Below are positions 25,870 to 35,163 of a DNA stretch of 45,094 nucleotides, in pieces (position 1 is the first letter of the stretch; each line of letters starts with the position of its first letter). Under the pieces are notes generated by a model. The model was not told where the DNA came from. It made no database searches and saw only the letters and a list, made by a program, of their open reading frames with translations. A program made the translations under genes and the position numbers. Origin of the DNA: Pleomorphomonas sp. (lineage in GTDB: Bacteria > Pseudomonadota > Alphaproteobacteria > Rhizobiales > Pleomorphomonadaceae); assembly GCA_029976075.1 (NCBI GenBank), contig JARKNW010000027.1, forward strand, positions 1 through 45,094, read 5' to 3'.

Positions 25870-26759
25870 GCGTCTTTGCCGGCATCGACCTCGGCGGCAC
25901 GCACACTCGATTTGCCGTGATGGCGGACGACAAGTTCGTGCTGTCCGAAAAATACGTGACTGCCGACCTGATGGCTGCCGGGCCGAAGCTTGCCGGCGTC
26001 ATCGCCCGCTATCGCGAGGTGGTCGGTCGTGCCGGGCTGAAGCCGCAGGCGGTTGGCATCGGCCTGCCGGCGACGCTGGATGCCGATCGCCATGTTGTGC
26101 TGTCGGCTCCCAATGTGGATGGCCTTGATGGTCTCGATGTCGTTTCCCTTCTCGGAGACGCCTTCGCAGTACCGGTCGTCGCGGAACGGGACGTCAACTT
26201 CCAGTTCTTCCACGACATGAAGGCCAGCGGGCGGACACCCAAGGTGGCACTCGGCGTCTATATCGGCACCGGCGTCGGCAATGCCGTGTGGATCAACGGC
26301 TTCTATACCGGCGCCCATGGTTCGGCTGCCGAGCTTGGCCACATTCCGGTGCCGGGCGCTAGCGGCACCTGCGGCTGCGGCAAGGTCGGTTGCCTCGAGA
26401 CGGTATGCTGTGGTCGCTGGCTGAAGGGCTGGCAGGAACGCAATGCGCCGAACACCCCGATATCCGAGATCTTCGCCCGTCATGGCAACCACCCGGATAT
26501 CCGCAGCTTCGTCGAAACGGCGGCGATGAGCGTCGCCACCGCCGTCAACATCATCGATCCCGAACTGGTGTTTCTCGGTGGCGGCGTGCTCGAGATGCCG
26601 GACTTCCCCTTCGAAACACTGAAAATGCGGCTTCTCGCCCATGCCCGTGCGCCTTTCCCGCGCGACGTGCTCGAGGTGCGGCTTGCTTCCAACCTCGGCG
26701 ATAGCGGTGCGCGTGGCGCCTGCCTGTATGTCGCCGGCAAATTCGGAGCCGTCCAATGA
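25866..26759 (+). CDS. alsK: D-allose kinase (ROK family)
   Basis: A 297-residue ROK-family sugar kinase. It phosphorylates imported D-allose to allose-6-phosphate. GIDLGGTHTRFAV at the N-terminus is the ATP phosphate loop. Asp109 in ERDVNFQ is the probable catalytic base. The ROK zinc site is complete: His159 in ELGHIP and the cysteines at 169, 171 and 176 in TCGCGKVGCLE. LGGGVLEMPDFP near the C-terminus matches E. coli AlsK. It is joined to alsE and rpiB by ATGA overlaps, so the three enzymes are made together. Confidence 0.94.
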   Translation: MSVFAGIDLGGTHTRFAVMADDKFVLSEKYVTADLMAAGPKLAGVIARYREVVGRAGLKPQAVGIGLPATLDADRHVVLSAPNVDGLDGLDVVSLLGDAFAVPVVAERDVNFQFFHDMKASGRTPKVALGVYIGTGVGNAVWINGFYTGAHGSAAELGHIPVPGASGTCGCGKVGCLETVCCGRWLKGWQERNAPNTPISEIFARHGNHPDIRSFVETAAMSVATAVNIIDPELVFLGGGVLEMPDFPFETLKMRLLAHARAPFPRDVLEVRLASNLGDSGARGACLYVAGKFGAVQ

Positions 26760-27211
26760 CCGGCAAGTACAGAATCGTCATCTCCTCGGACCATGTCGGC
26801 GTCGATCTCAGGAAGACCGTCGCCGCCCATCTCGTGGCGCTCGGTCACACGGTCGAAGACGTCGGTCCGGTGACAACCGAGCGGACCGACTACCCCAAAT
26901 GGGGTGAAAAGGCTGCCCGCATCGTTCAGGCGGGTGGCGCCGACTTCGGCGTCGTCATCTGCGGGACCGGCTTCGGCATCTCGCTCGCAGCCAACAAGCT
27001 CAAGGGCATCCGCTGCGTTGTCTGCTCGGAGCCTTACACGGCGCGCCTGTCGCGGCAGCACAACAACGCCAACATGCTGGCCTTCGGCGCTCGCGTCGTC
27101 GGGCAGGATCTGGCGCTGATGATCGTTGACGAGTTCTTCGCCGCCGAGTTCGAAGGTGGCCGCCATTCTCGCCGCGTCGACATGATCGGTGAACTTGAGC
27201 GGGCTGATTGA
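26756..27211 (+). CDS. rpiB: Ribose/allose-6-phosphate isomerase B
   Basis: A 151-residue RpiB-family isomerase. The catalytic Cys69 is in VVICGTGFGISLAANK, and His103 lies in SRQHNNANMLAFGAR; SSDHVGVDL near the N-terminus binds the substrate. RpiB also isomerises allose-6-phosphate to allulose-6-phosphate, which fills the only missing step between AlsK and AlsE. In E. coli rpiB is divergent from the als operon; here it is the last gene of it (ATGA overlap with alsK). A strong palindrome and a terminator follow. Confidence 0.95.
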   Translation: MTGKYRIVISSDHVGVDLRKTVAAHLVALGHTVEDVGPVTTERTDYPKWGEKAARIVQAGGADFGVVICGTGFGISLAANKLKGIRCVVCSEPYTARLSRQHNNANMLAFGARVVGQDLALMIVDEFFAAEFEGGRHSRRVDMIGELERAD

Positions 27212-27227
27212 TCGGTTCGAACCGATC
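27210..27227. repeat. Perfect 18-base palindrome at the end of the als operon
   Basis: GATCGGTTCGAACCGATC is fully self-complementary and overlaps the last two bases of the rpiB stop codon. It has no T-tract of its own; the real terminator follows at 27243-27275. It may be an operator or an mRNA-end structure. Confidence 0.5.
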
Positions 27228-27242
27228 GCCTGTCACAAACGT

Positions 27243-27275
27243 GCCGCGCGCCCCTCAGGACGCGCGGCTGTTTTT
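27243..27275 (+). terminator. Terminator of the als operon, overlapping the rbsK 3' end
   Basis: GCCGCGCG (27243-27250) pairs with CGCGCGGC (27261-27268), followed by TGTTTTT. The hairpin lies across the stop codon of the convergent ribokinase gene, so the terminator is built from the coding end of the opposite gene. Confidence 0.75.
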
Positions 27276-28184
27276 CATGAGGGCTTCGACTTCCTTCCGG
27301 GTTGGCGCCGCCTCTGAGGAACCTTCCTTGGTACAGGCAAGCGCGCCAGCGGCCGCCGCGAAACGAACGGCAGCTTCCACGGTCATTCCCTCGGCGAGCG
27401 CCACAGCCAGGCCGCCGGCAAAGCAGTCGCCGGCGGCCACCGTGTCGATGGCATTCACCGCGAATGGGGACACATGGCCCTTGAAGGCGGCACTATCGAC
27501 GTAAACGCCACGGGCGCCCATCTTGACGAGAGCGATCGACAGGCCTGTCTCCCTCAGCCGGTGGGCCGCAGCTGCCGCCGCCTCGATATCGGTCGGCGCG
27601 ATGCCGGTCAGCGCCTCGGTCTCGATCTCGTTGGGCGTCAGGGCATCGAACAGACGGATGGTTTCCGCGGGGAACGGAAATGTCGGGACCGGTGCCGGAT
27701 CAAGAATGGTGAGCGCACCGGCTCGCCGTGCCAGTTCGACCGCTTTCAGCGTTGCCGGAAAGGGATGCTCAAGCTGGGCAAGCAGTACCTTCGCGTTGAG
27801 AAAATGCGGCGCCGCCGCTTCAACCTGCTCTATTGCGAGGCCAGTATTGGCGCCGGGAATAACCGTAATGGCGTTCTCGCCGTGGGCATCGACGCCAATC
27901 ACGGCGATGCCGGTCGACAGTTGGCTATCGATGGCAAGGTGGCCGGGATCGACGCCGAGATCGACAAGCCGCGTGCGGATGAAGTCGCCGAAGGAATCGG
28001 CACCAACACGTCCAATGAATCTCACCGGGGCACCGAGGCGCGCCACGGCTACCGACTGATTGGCTCCCTTGCCGCCGAGTACCATGGAGTAGCGATGGCC
28101 GGTGAGCGACTCGCCGGGACGCGGCGCGCGATCGGCGTAGGTGACGATGTCGACGTTAACTGAACCGATAACGATGACGGACAC
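27255..28184 (-). CDS. rbsK: Ribokinase
   Basis: A 309-residue PfkB-family kinase, exactly the length of E. coli RbsK. It phosphorylates D-ribose to ribose-5-phosphate. N-terminal signature: SVIVIGSVNVDIV, then GGKGANQSVAVARLGA with the sugar-binding Gly-Gly. Late motifs are PNEIETEALTG and the catalytic DTVAAGDCFAGG. DTVAAGD rather than GAGD is common in ribokinases. The GTG start at 28184 has GGAG 6 bases upstream; the frame stays open to 28232 but that part is leader. It converges on the als operon. As RpiB also interconverts pentose phosphates, the two could work together, though they are not in one operon. Confidence 0.92.
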   Translation of the reverse strand: MSVIVIGSVNVDIVTYADRAPRPGESLTGHRYSMVLGGKGANQSVAVARLGAPVRFIGRVGADSFGDFIRTRLVDLGVDPGHLAIDSQLSTGIAVIGVDAHGENAITVIPGANTGLAIEQVEAAAPHFLNAKVLLAQLEHPFPATLKAVELARRAGALTILDPAPVPTFPFPAETIRLFDALTPNEIETEALTGIAPTDIEAAAAAAHRLRETGLSIALVKMGARGVYVDSAAFKGHVSPFAVNAIDTVAAGDCFAGGLAVALAEGMTVEAAVRFAAAAGALACTKEGSSEAAPTRKEVEALMKNSRAS

Positions 28185-28341
28185 AACAATCTCCACGCGG
28201 AGCAGGAACGACAGCGAGGGCCGAGGAAACACTCCTCACAAGGAGGGTACGCGCCCACGGCGAGGCCGTTGTATCGTCGAGACTATCACCGGGAAAGCAG
28301 CCTTTTCGGACAGGCAGACGCGCGTTGTGCCGCGATCGCTA

Positions 28342-29244
28342 TCAAGCAGCAGCGCGGATCTTGCCACGCGCGCCGGCGCGCCGTTCGGCTCTGAAGGAAG
28401 AGGGCGTACGTCCGATCAGCCGCAGGAAGTTGCGGTTGAAGGTCGACAGCGTCTCATAGCCGACATCCATGGCGATCGACGTCACCATGTCCTCGGTTTC
28501 CGACAAAAGCTGGCATGCCTTGTAGATTCTGAGATGGTTGATGTACTCGGCGCAGGAGCAGCGCAGATGCCGTTCGAAAAGACGCGAGAAGGCCGGCAGT
28601 CCCATGCCCTCCGTCGCGGCGACTTCGCGGCAGGTAAGGCCCGGTCGGTTGAAGTTGGCGGCAATGTAGGCCAGCATCCGCTCCAGCCGACGGGGCTGAG
28701 CGCACTGATGCTCCAAGCCTTTCAGCGAGAGCGAGCGACGCTCGACATCCTGATCCAGCACTCGCATCAGTTCGAAGAACAGCGCCATGCGCTCGAACCC
28801 GTCCGCGACGAGCAACCCCTCCATAAGGCCAGCGGCCTCGGCGGCGGCGGCTGGCGAAAACTCAATCCCCGAACGCGTTGCCTCCAGCAGGGCCGAAAGG
28901 CTGGCACAGTCGGAGAACTCGGCCATGCACCGCTCGGCAAAACCACCACCCATCTGGAATACCAGGTCGCGATCGCGAATACGGCCGTTGCCGTCGCGAT
29001 CGGCGCCGTCGGACACCCACATGTGCGGCAGGTTCGGGCCGGTCATGACCAGATTGCCAGGCCCGAACTCGCCGGCATAGGTGCCCACATAGAATTGCCC
29101 CGAGCTGCGGCGGATCAGATGCAGTTCATACTCGGGATGGTGATGCCAACCCGAATAGGCAAAGGGATAGTCATGCGAATAGACGCGGAACGTGCGCTCG
29201 AGCGGCGCCTCGATCACCTCCAAGACGGGCTTTGTCTGACCCAC
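28342..29244 (-). CDS. AraC-family regulator with N-terminal cupin
   Basis: About 300 residues. An N-terminal cupin-like sensor (GWHHHPEYELHLI, with the His-His-His-x-Glu pattern) is followed by a two-helix AraC DNA-binding domain at the C-terminus (LTCREVAATEGMGLPAFSRL and VTSIAMDVGYETLSTFNRNF). The GTG at 29244 has GGGAGG 5 bases upstream and places the start close before the cupin; an ATG at 29331 would add 29 residues but its upstream site is too close. It lies directly downstream of the polyol dehydrogenase on the same strand and probably controls it. The effector is likely a sugar or polyol. Confidence 0.9.
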   Translation of the reverse strand: MGQTKPVLEVIEAPLERTFRVYSHDYPFAYSGWHHHPEYELHLIRRSSGQFYVGTYAGEFGPGNLVMTGPNLPHMWVSDGADRDGNGRIRDRDLVFQMGGGFAERCMAEFSDCASLSALLEATRSGIEFSPAAAAEAAGLMEGLLVADGFERMALFFELMRVLDQDVERRSLSLKGLEHQCAQPRRLERMLAYIAANFNRPGLTCREVAATEGMGLPAFSRLFERHLRCSCAEYINHLRIYKACQLLSETEDMVTSIAMDVGYETLSTFNRNFLRLIGRTPSSFRAERRAGARGKIRAAA

Positions 29245-29421
29245 CCTCGCCTCCCTCGGTGGATGTTGGACTGTCCGTGACCAGCCGACCTTAACAGACT
29301 TGGTCGGGAACGCCGAGACCGGTTTTCTCATGCCTCGATCGGAAGCTGGCCTTTGCCCTCGGGGAAACTCCCTTCAAGCAGTACCGGAAGCCGCCAGAGC
29401 GGCCCCCGGCATTGCGCCTTC

Positions 29422-30465
29422 TCAGAACGTGATCTGGACCTTGACGTCGGACGGGCTCTGCTTGGCCGCCCGCTCGAAAGCCTCGATCGACTTGTCGAAC
29501 GGATAGCTCGCCGAGATCAGCGGCTTCAGATCGATCTTGCCAGAACCGAGCAGCGCCAGCGTCCGATCCCACACGTTGGCATAGCGGAAGATGCCGGTCA
29601 GGCTGATTTCCTTGACCTCCAGCGCCACCACATCGAGCGGCACACGGTCCTGCGGCATGCCGACCAGAACCACCCGGCCACCCTGCGTCACCACGTCCAG
29701 CATGTTGTCGAAGGCCTTCGGGCTGCCGCTCGCCTCGAAGAACAGGTCGGCGCCCTTGCCGGCCGTCCGCCTGGCGACCACGTCGGCCAGCTTCTCTTTC
29801 GTCAGATCGACCGCAACGACACCGGGCACCTTGGCGATGATGTCGAGCTTGGCCTTGGCGACGTCGCTGACGATCACCTCCGAACAGCCGGAAGCCAACG
29901 CGGCAAACGCCACCATCATGCCGATGGTACCGGCGCCGGCCACCACCGCGACGTCGCCGGGGCGGATCGCCCCCTTGGCCGCCGCGTAGACGCCGATCGC
30001 CAGCGGCTCGACCATCGCGCCCTCGGCAAACGACACGCTGTCGGGCAGCTTGTAGGTCAGCGCCGCCGGATGAACCACTTCCGGCGTCAGGCAGCCATGG
30101 ATCGGCGGCGTCGCCCAGAAGCGCACGGCCGGATCGAGATTGTAATGGCCTTCCAGGGTCTGGCGCGAGCCGAAGTCGGGAATGCCCGGCTCCATGCAGA
30201 CGCGATCGCCGACCTTCAGATGGGAGACCTTGGCGCCCACCGCCGTCACGACACCGGAGGCTTCATGACCGAGCACCATCGGCTCGTTGACGATGAAGTC
30301 GCCGATGCGGCCGTGCTTGTAATAGTGGACGTCGCTGCCGCAAATGCCGACCGCCTTGATGGCGACCCGAACCTCGCCGGCCGATGGCTCCAGCGTGCCC
30401 GGAACCTCGATATCGCGAAGTGCGATATTGTTGACGCCTTCCAGAACGACCGCTTTGATTTTCAT
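29422..30465 (-). CDS. Zinc-dependent xylitol/polyol dehydrogenase (MDR family)
   Basis: A 347-residue medium-chain dehydrogenase/reductase, NAD-linked. Catalytic zinc ligands are Cys42 ([18 protein letters not shown]), His67 and Glu68 (GHEASG) and the Glu in EGAMVEPLA. The coenzyme motif is GAGTIG. The segment [11 protein letters not shown] through FWATPPIHG and [11 protein letters not shown] are typical of xylitol and sorbitol dehydrogenases. The lobe that carries four structural-zinc cysteines in most relatives has lost that cluster. The ATG at 30465 has GGAGGAAAG in front, an excellent site. It is followed by the AraC gene. Exact substrate (xylitol, sorbitol, ribitol) cannot be read from sequence. 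Confidence 0.88.
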   Translation of the reverse strand: MKIKAVVLEGVNNIALRDIEVPGTLEPSAGEVRVAIKAVGICGSDVHYYKHGRIGDFIVNEPMVLGHEASGVVTAVGAKVSHLKVGDRVCMEPGIPDFGSRQTLEGHYNLDPAVRFWATPPIHGCLTPEVVHPAALTYKLPDSVSFAEGAMVEPLAIGVYAAAKGAIRPGDVAVVAGAGTIGMMVAFAALASGCSEVIVSDVAKAKLDIIAKVPGVVAVDLTKEKLADVVARRTAGKGADLFFEASGSPKAFDNMLDVVTQGGRVVLVGMPQDRVPLDVVALEVKEISLTGIFRYANVWDRTLALLGSGKIDLKPLISASYPFDKSIEAFERAAKQSPSDVKVQITF

Positions 30466-30795
30466 TCTCTTTCCTCCTCCGCGCCTGCTCGGCGCGGTTC
30501 GACCGGATCTCGCGTCCGGCAATGAGAAAAGCATGCCCGTTCCCACCAAACTGGACAAAGCGCGTAAGGCATTTATTTGTGCATAATTTTACATCGAGAT
30601 ACTCCCCTCTGTACCAAGGAGGGGCTCTCCGACCGTTTTCGACGAGCATAAGCTCTTCATCATGATATAAGGATCTCTTTATATCGCGATTGCACCGAAC
30701 ACCGACATCTCCTATAAGGCGTTGACCGGCGGCCGCTTGCCGCCTGCTGGCCGTCAACCAGCACAGTTTTCACCCCCGCACCCGGAGATCCGCCG
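30466..30795. other. Divergent region between polyol dehydrogenase and ahcY
   Basis: 330 bases. The left half, upstream of the dehydrogenase on the minus strand, is A+T-rich and likely carries its promoter. The right half has the palindrome at 30664-30685 in front of ahcY. No SAH riboswitch fold was recognised. Confidence 0.4.
30664..30685. promoter_or_regulatory. SahR-like palindrome upstream of ahcY
   Basis: A 22-base imperfect palindrome with arms GATATAA and TTATATC (outer seven bases paired exactly, 9 of 11 positions paired in all) 110 bases before the ahcY start. Its form, an ATATAA-GA-TC-TTATAT type site, resembles what I recall of the motif for SahR, the ArsR-family S-adenosylhomocysteine regulator of methionine-cycle genes. 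No sahR gene is in this window. Confidence 0.6.
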
Positions 30796-32193
<1,398 letters not shown>

Positions 32194-32238
32194 TTGCCTC
32201 GCCCTATGCGGCGAAAGCCGTCTAGGACATCTTCATGG

Positions 32239-32274
32239 CCCGTCCGTGCTCCAGATGAGTACGGGCGGGTTTTT
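32239..32274 (+). terminator. Rho-independent terminator of ahcY
   Basis: CCCGTCCGTGC (32239-32249) pairs with GTACGGGCGGG (32259-32269), an 11-pair stem with two G-U pairs and a 9-base loop, followed at once by TTTTT. Confidence 0.85.
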
Positions 32275-32289
32275 CTTGCCGGCCAAGCC

Positions 32290-32298
32290 TTATCCACA
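32290..32298 (+). promoter_or_regulatory. DnaA box TTATCCACA
   Basis: Exact match to the strongest DnaA-box consensus, 373 bases upstream of the divL start. A second, inverted site follows at 32375-32383. Confidence 0.5.
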
Positions 32299-32374
32299 GC
32301 TGTTCCACACATGCTATTTTTTGCAGGGAACATTGCAGCTGCCGGCAAGAGATCGGGAAAGAAGCGGCAGCCAA

Positions 32375-32383
32375 AGTGGATAA
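32375..32383 (-). promoter_or_regulatory. Inverted DnaA-box-like site
   Basis: The minus strand reads TTATCCACT, eight of nine bases as in the DnaA box, 76 bases from the first site and in the opposite direction. It suggests DnaA binding upstream of divL. Confidence 0.4.
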
Positions 32384-32670
32384 GGCGAGTCTGCTCAATC
32401 CTCTGGCTCCCCCCTGCCCACAGTTGTCGACTCCCTCGTCAGGATGTACCGGACGAGCAGGATCTGCGAACGTTCCATGAACATAGTGACCTGCCGGACT
32501 CGGTTGCAGCGGATGCGCAGATGTGGGCGTCCTCGACTCTTTTTGCACCCCATGAAAGGCGGTATTTTGGGGTGATTCGGATCGGCGGTGGGGCACGCGC
32601 CGGTTCGGGGCGAACCGCTCTTCAGGGATGCGGACGCCCTTTGTGAACGCGGCCGAAAGGGGACAGATAC

Positions 32671-35163
32671 ATGCCGGGGCTGAACCGGACACGATTGCCG
32701 TTTGCCGGGCACATCGGGAAGATCGCCCTGCTTTCGACTATCCTGTCACCGGTCGCTGGTAGCCCGGCGGTCGCTCAGGCCATCAAGTTCGGCTCGGATG
32801 GCTCGGTCTATTTCGAACCGCTTCAGGTCGCCGCCCTTTCCGCCTTCGTGTCGGCGATCTGCATCGCCGTGGTGTCGGCCGCCGCGCTGATCCGGGCGCG
32901 CCGCATGGCAGAGGATGATCGCGAGCGCCTGCTGCGCGAGAATGCCGATCTGAAACTTGCCGCCGACCGTACCGAAGCCGCTCTCAACGCCGACGATCAG
33001 CGCACGGTTATCTGGGGCGCCCGCGACGAGGCGCCGAAGGTGATGGGGTCGCTGCCCGAAGCTTCTGGCGTGCCGCGCAGTCAGGTCGGCTTCCTGGCGT
33101 TCGGCCAATGGCTGGAGCCGGCCTCGGCCCAACTCCTGGAAGCCCGCACCCGCGCCCTGCGCGCCGAAGGGGAAGCCTTCCTCGACGTTCTGACCACCAC
33201 CAGCGGGGTTCACATCGAGGCGGCAGGTCGGGTCAACGGTTCGCGCTGCTTCATTCGCTTTCGCAACCTCACCCGCGAGCGGCAGCAATATGCCGAACTG
33301 GCTGAGCGCTTCGAGCGGCAACGGACGCTGGTCGAGACGTTCGAGGGGCTGATCGACAAGGCCCCGATGCCTGCCTGGACGCGTGACAAGGCTGGCCGGC
33401 TCGTATGGGTCAATGCCGCCTACGCGCGCTCCGTCGAGGTGGCGAGCCCAACGCAGGCCGTGGCCGTCGGCGTCGAGTTCCTCGACACGGCCGCCCGCAA
33501 AGCCATTGTCGACAGCCGACAGGCAGGACCGGTCTTCGAAAAGCGTCTGTCGCTGGTGGTGGGCGGCGCTCGCCGGGTGTTTGATGTCATCGACGTCGAA
33601 ACGGCGTCCGGCAGCGCCGGCATCGCAACCGACGTATCCGAGCTGGAGCAGGCACAGGTGGAACTGCGCCGCACCATCGACAGCCACTCCCGCACGCTGG
33701 ACCAGCTTGCCACCGCCGTTGCCATCTTCGGCGCCGACAAGCGGCTCAAGTTCTACAACGCCGCATACCGCGCGCTGTTCGATCTCGACACTGCCTTCCT
33801 GGAAACCGGCCCGGACGACGCCGCCATTCTCGACCAGTTGCGCAGCTCCCGCAAACTGCCCGAGCAGGCCGACTTCCGCACTTGGAAGCGAGAGCAACTT
33901 GCCGCCTATCAGGCGATGGAGGCCCGCGAGAGCTGGTGGCATCTGCCGACCGGACAGACACTGCGCGTCATCGCGAATCCGCACCCGCAGGGCGGGGTCA
34001 CCTATGTCTACGAGAACGTCACCGAGCAGATCGAACTGAAGAGCCGCTACAACGCGCTGACGCGCGTGCAAGGCGAGACGCTCGATCACCTTTCGGAAGG
34101 TGTTGCGGTGTTCGGCTCCGATGGGCGGCTGCGCCTCTTCAACCCGGCGTTCGGCAGCCTCTGGAAGCTCTCCGACGAGATGCTGGCCAATCGGCCGCAC
34201 ATCAACGAAGTCGTCAGCCACTGCATGGCCACCCACGGCAACCGAGAGGCCTGGGATCAGGTTCGCCTGGCCGTCGCCGGTCTCGCCGACAGCCGCAACC
34301 GCCTCACCGGCCGGCTCGATCGCCGCGATGGCGGCGTGATCGATTTCACCACCGTGCCGCTTCCGGACGGCGCAACGCTGATCACCTTCGTCAATGTGAC
34401 CGACTCGGTGAACGTCGAGCGGGCGCTCACCGAAAAGAACGAAGCGCTTGAAGAAGCCGATCAGCTGAAAAACGCCTTCATTCAGCATGTTTCCTACGAG
34501 CTGCGCTCGCCTCTCACCAACATCCTTGGCTTCGCGCAACTGCTCGCCGACGACAATGCCGGTCCGCTCAACATCAAGCAGCGGGAATACACCGGCTACA
34601 TCATGGATTCGTCGACGGCGTTGCTTGCCATCATCAACGACATTCTCGACCTTGCCACGGTCGACGCCGGCATCATGGAGCTCGATCTCGGCGAGGTGGA
34701 CATTCCTTTGACCGTTGGCGCGGCCACCGCCGGTCTTCGCGACCGGATCGCCGAAGCGCACATCAATCTCAGGCTCGACGTCCCCAGCGATATCGGTTCC
34801 TTCGTTGCCGACGAGAAGCGCATTCGCCAGGTTCTCTTCAACCTCCTGTCCAATGCCATCGCCTTCTCGGACGACGGTGGCGTCGTTTCGCTTTCCTGCA
34901 AGCGGACCGACGAAGAGATCTCCTTCACCGTCGAGGATCACGGCCGGGGCATCCCTGACGAGTATCTCCAGGCCGTCTTCGAGCGCTTCGAAAGCCGCAC
35001 GAACGGCGCTCGCCGACGGGGTCCGGGTCTTGGTCTCTCCATCGTCAAGAGCTTCGTCGAACTGCACAGAGGCAACGTCGAGATCACGTCCAAGATCGGA
35101 GTCGGCACAAGGGTGGTTTGCAGGCTGCCGATAAACCCTCGCATCGCCGAAGCGGCGGAGTGA
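32671..35163 (+). CDS. divL: DivL-type cell-cycle pseudo-histidine kinase
   Basis: An 830-residue PAS-containing kinase-like protein. The N-terminus has a hydrophobic leader and one membrane span (about 50-72). Several PAS-like modules follow (roughly 240-330, 345-455 and 470-575). The dimerisation helix is at 595-660, and a complete ATP-binding domain follows with N-box NLLSNAI, G1 EDHGRGIP and G2 GPGLGLSIV. The normal phospho-acceptor His is replaced by Tyr609 in HVSYELRSPL, the hallmark of DivL. In Caulobacter DivL binds CckA and DivK and controls CtrA phosphorylation. The ATG at 32671 has AGGGG about 10 bases upstream. The end overlaps tsaE by four bases. Confidence 0.9.
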   Translation: MPGLNRTRLPFAGHIGKIALLSTILSPVAGSPAVAQAIKFGSDGSVYFEPLQVAALSAFVSAICIAVVSAAALIRARRMAEDDRERLLRENADLKLAADRTEAALNADDQRTVIWGARDEAPKVMGSLPEASGVPRSQVGFLAFGQWLEPASAQLLEARTRALRAEGEAFLDVLTTTSGVHIEAAGRVNGSRCFIRFRNLTRERQQYAELAERFERQRTLVETFEGLIDKAPMPAWTRDKAGRLVWVNAAYARSVEVASPTQAVAVGVEFLDTAARKAIVDSRQAGPVFEKRLSLVVGGARRVFDVIDVETASGSAGIATDVSELEQAQVELRRTIDSHSRTLDQLATAVAIFGADKRLKFYNAAYRALFDLDTAFLETGPDDAAILDQLRSSRKLPEQADFRTWKREQLAAYQAMEARESWWHLPTGQTLRVIANPHPQGGVTYVYENVTEQIELKSRYNALTRVQGETLDHLSEGVAVFGSDGRLRLFNPAFGSLWKLSDEMLANRPHINEVVSHCMATHGNREAWDQVRLAVAGLADSRNRLTGRLDRRDGGVIDFTTVPLPDGATLITFVNVTDSVNVERALTEKNEALEEADQLKNAFIQHVSYELRSPLTNILGFAQLLADDNAGPLNIKQREYTGYIMDSSTALLAIINDILDLATVDAGIMELDLGEVDIPLTVGAATAGLRDRIAEAHINLRLDVPSDIGSFVADEKRIRQVLFNLLSNAIAFSDDGGVVSLSCKRTDEEISFTVEDHGRGIPDEYLQAVFERFESRTNGARRRGPGLGLSIVKSFVELHRGNVEITSKIGVGTRVVCRLPINPRIAEAAE

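Larger units (their letters stand above)
32194..32670. other. ahcY-divL intergenic region with terminator and DnaA-box-like sites
   Basis: 477 bases. Contains the ahcY terminator (32239-32274), one exact DnaA-box consensus and one near match in the opposite direction, both listed separately. Open frames on the minus strand (for example 32222-32692) are not supported by composition or a ribosome binding site. Confidence 0.5.

Noticed and set aside
30604..30624. Short hairpin CCCCTC/GAGGGG as a possible terminator or riboswitch
   Set aside because: Only six pairs, no T-tract and not between genes on the same strand; no fit to a known riboswitch.
32290..32430. Replication origin from the DnaA boxes
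   Set aside because: Only one exact and one near box and no long A+T-rich unwinding region; promoter sites for divL are more likely.
32222..32692. 156-residue minus-strand frame between ahcY and divL
   Set aside because: Overlaps the ahcY terminator and the divL start, rich in Pro/Arg/Ser, no start signal.
32746..35067. 773-residue open frame on the minus strand
   Set aside because: Antisense shadow of divL; long open antisense frames are common at high GC, and divL has full kinase motifs.
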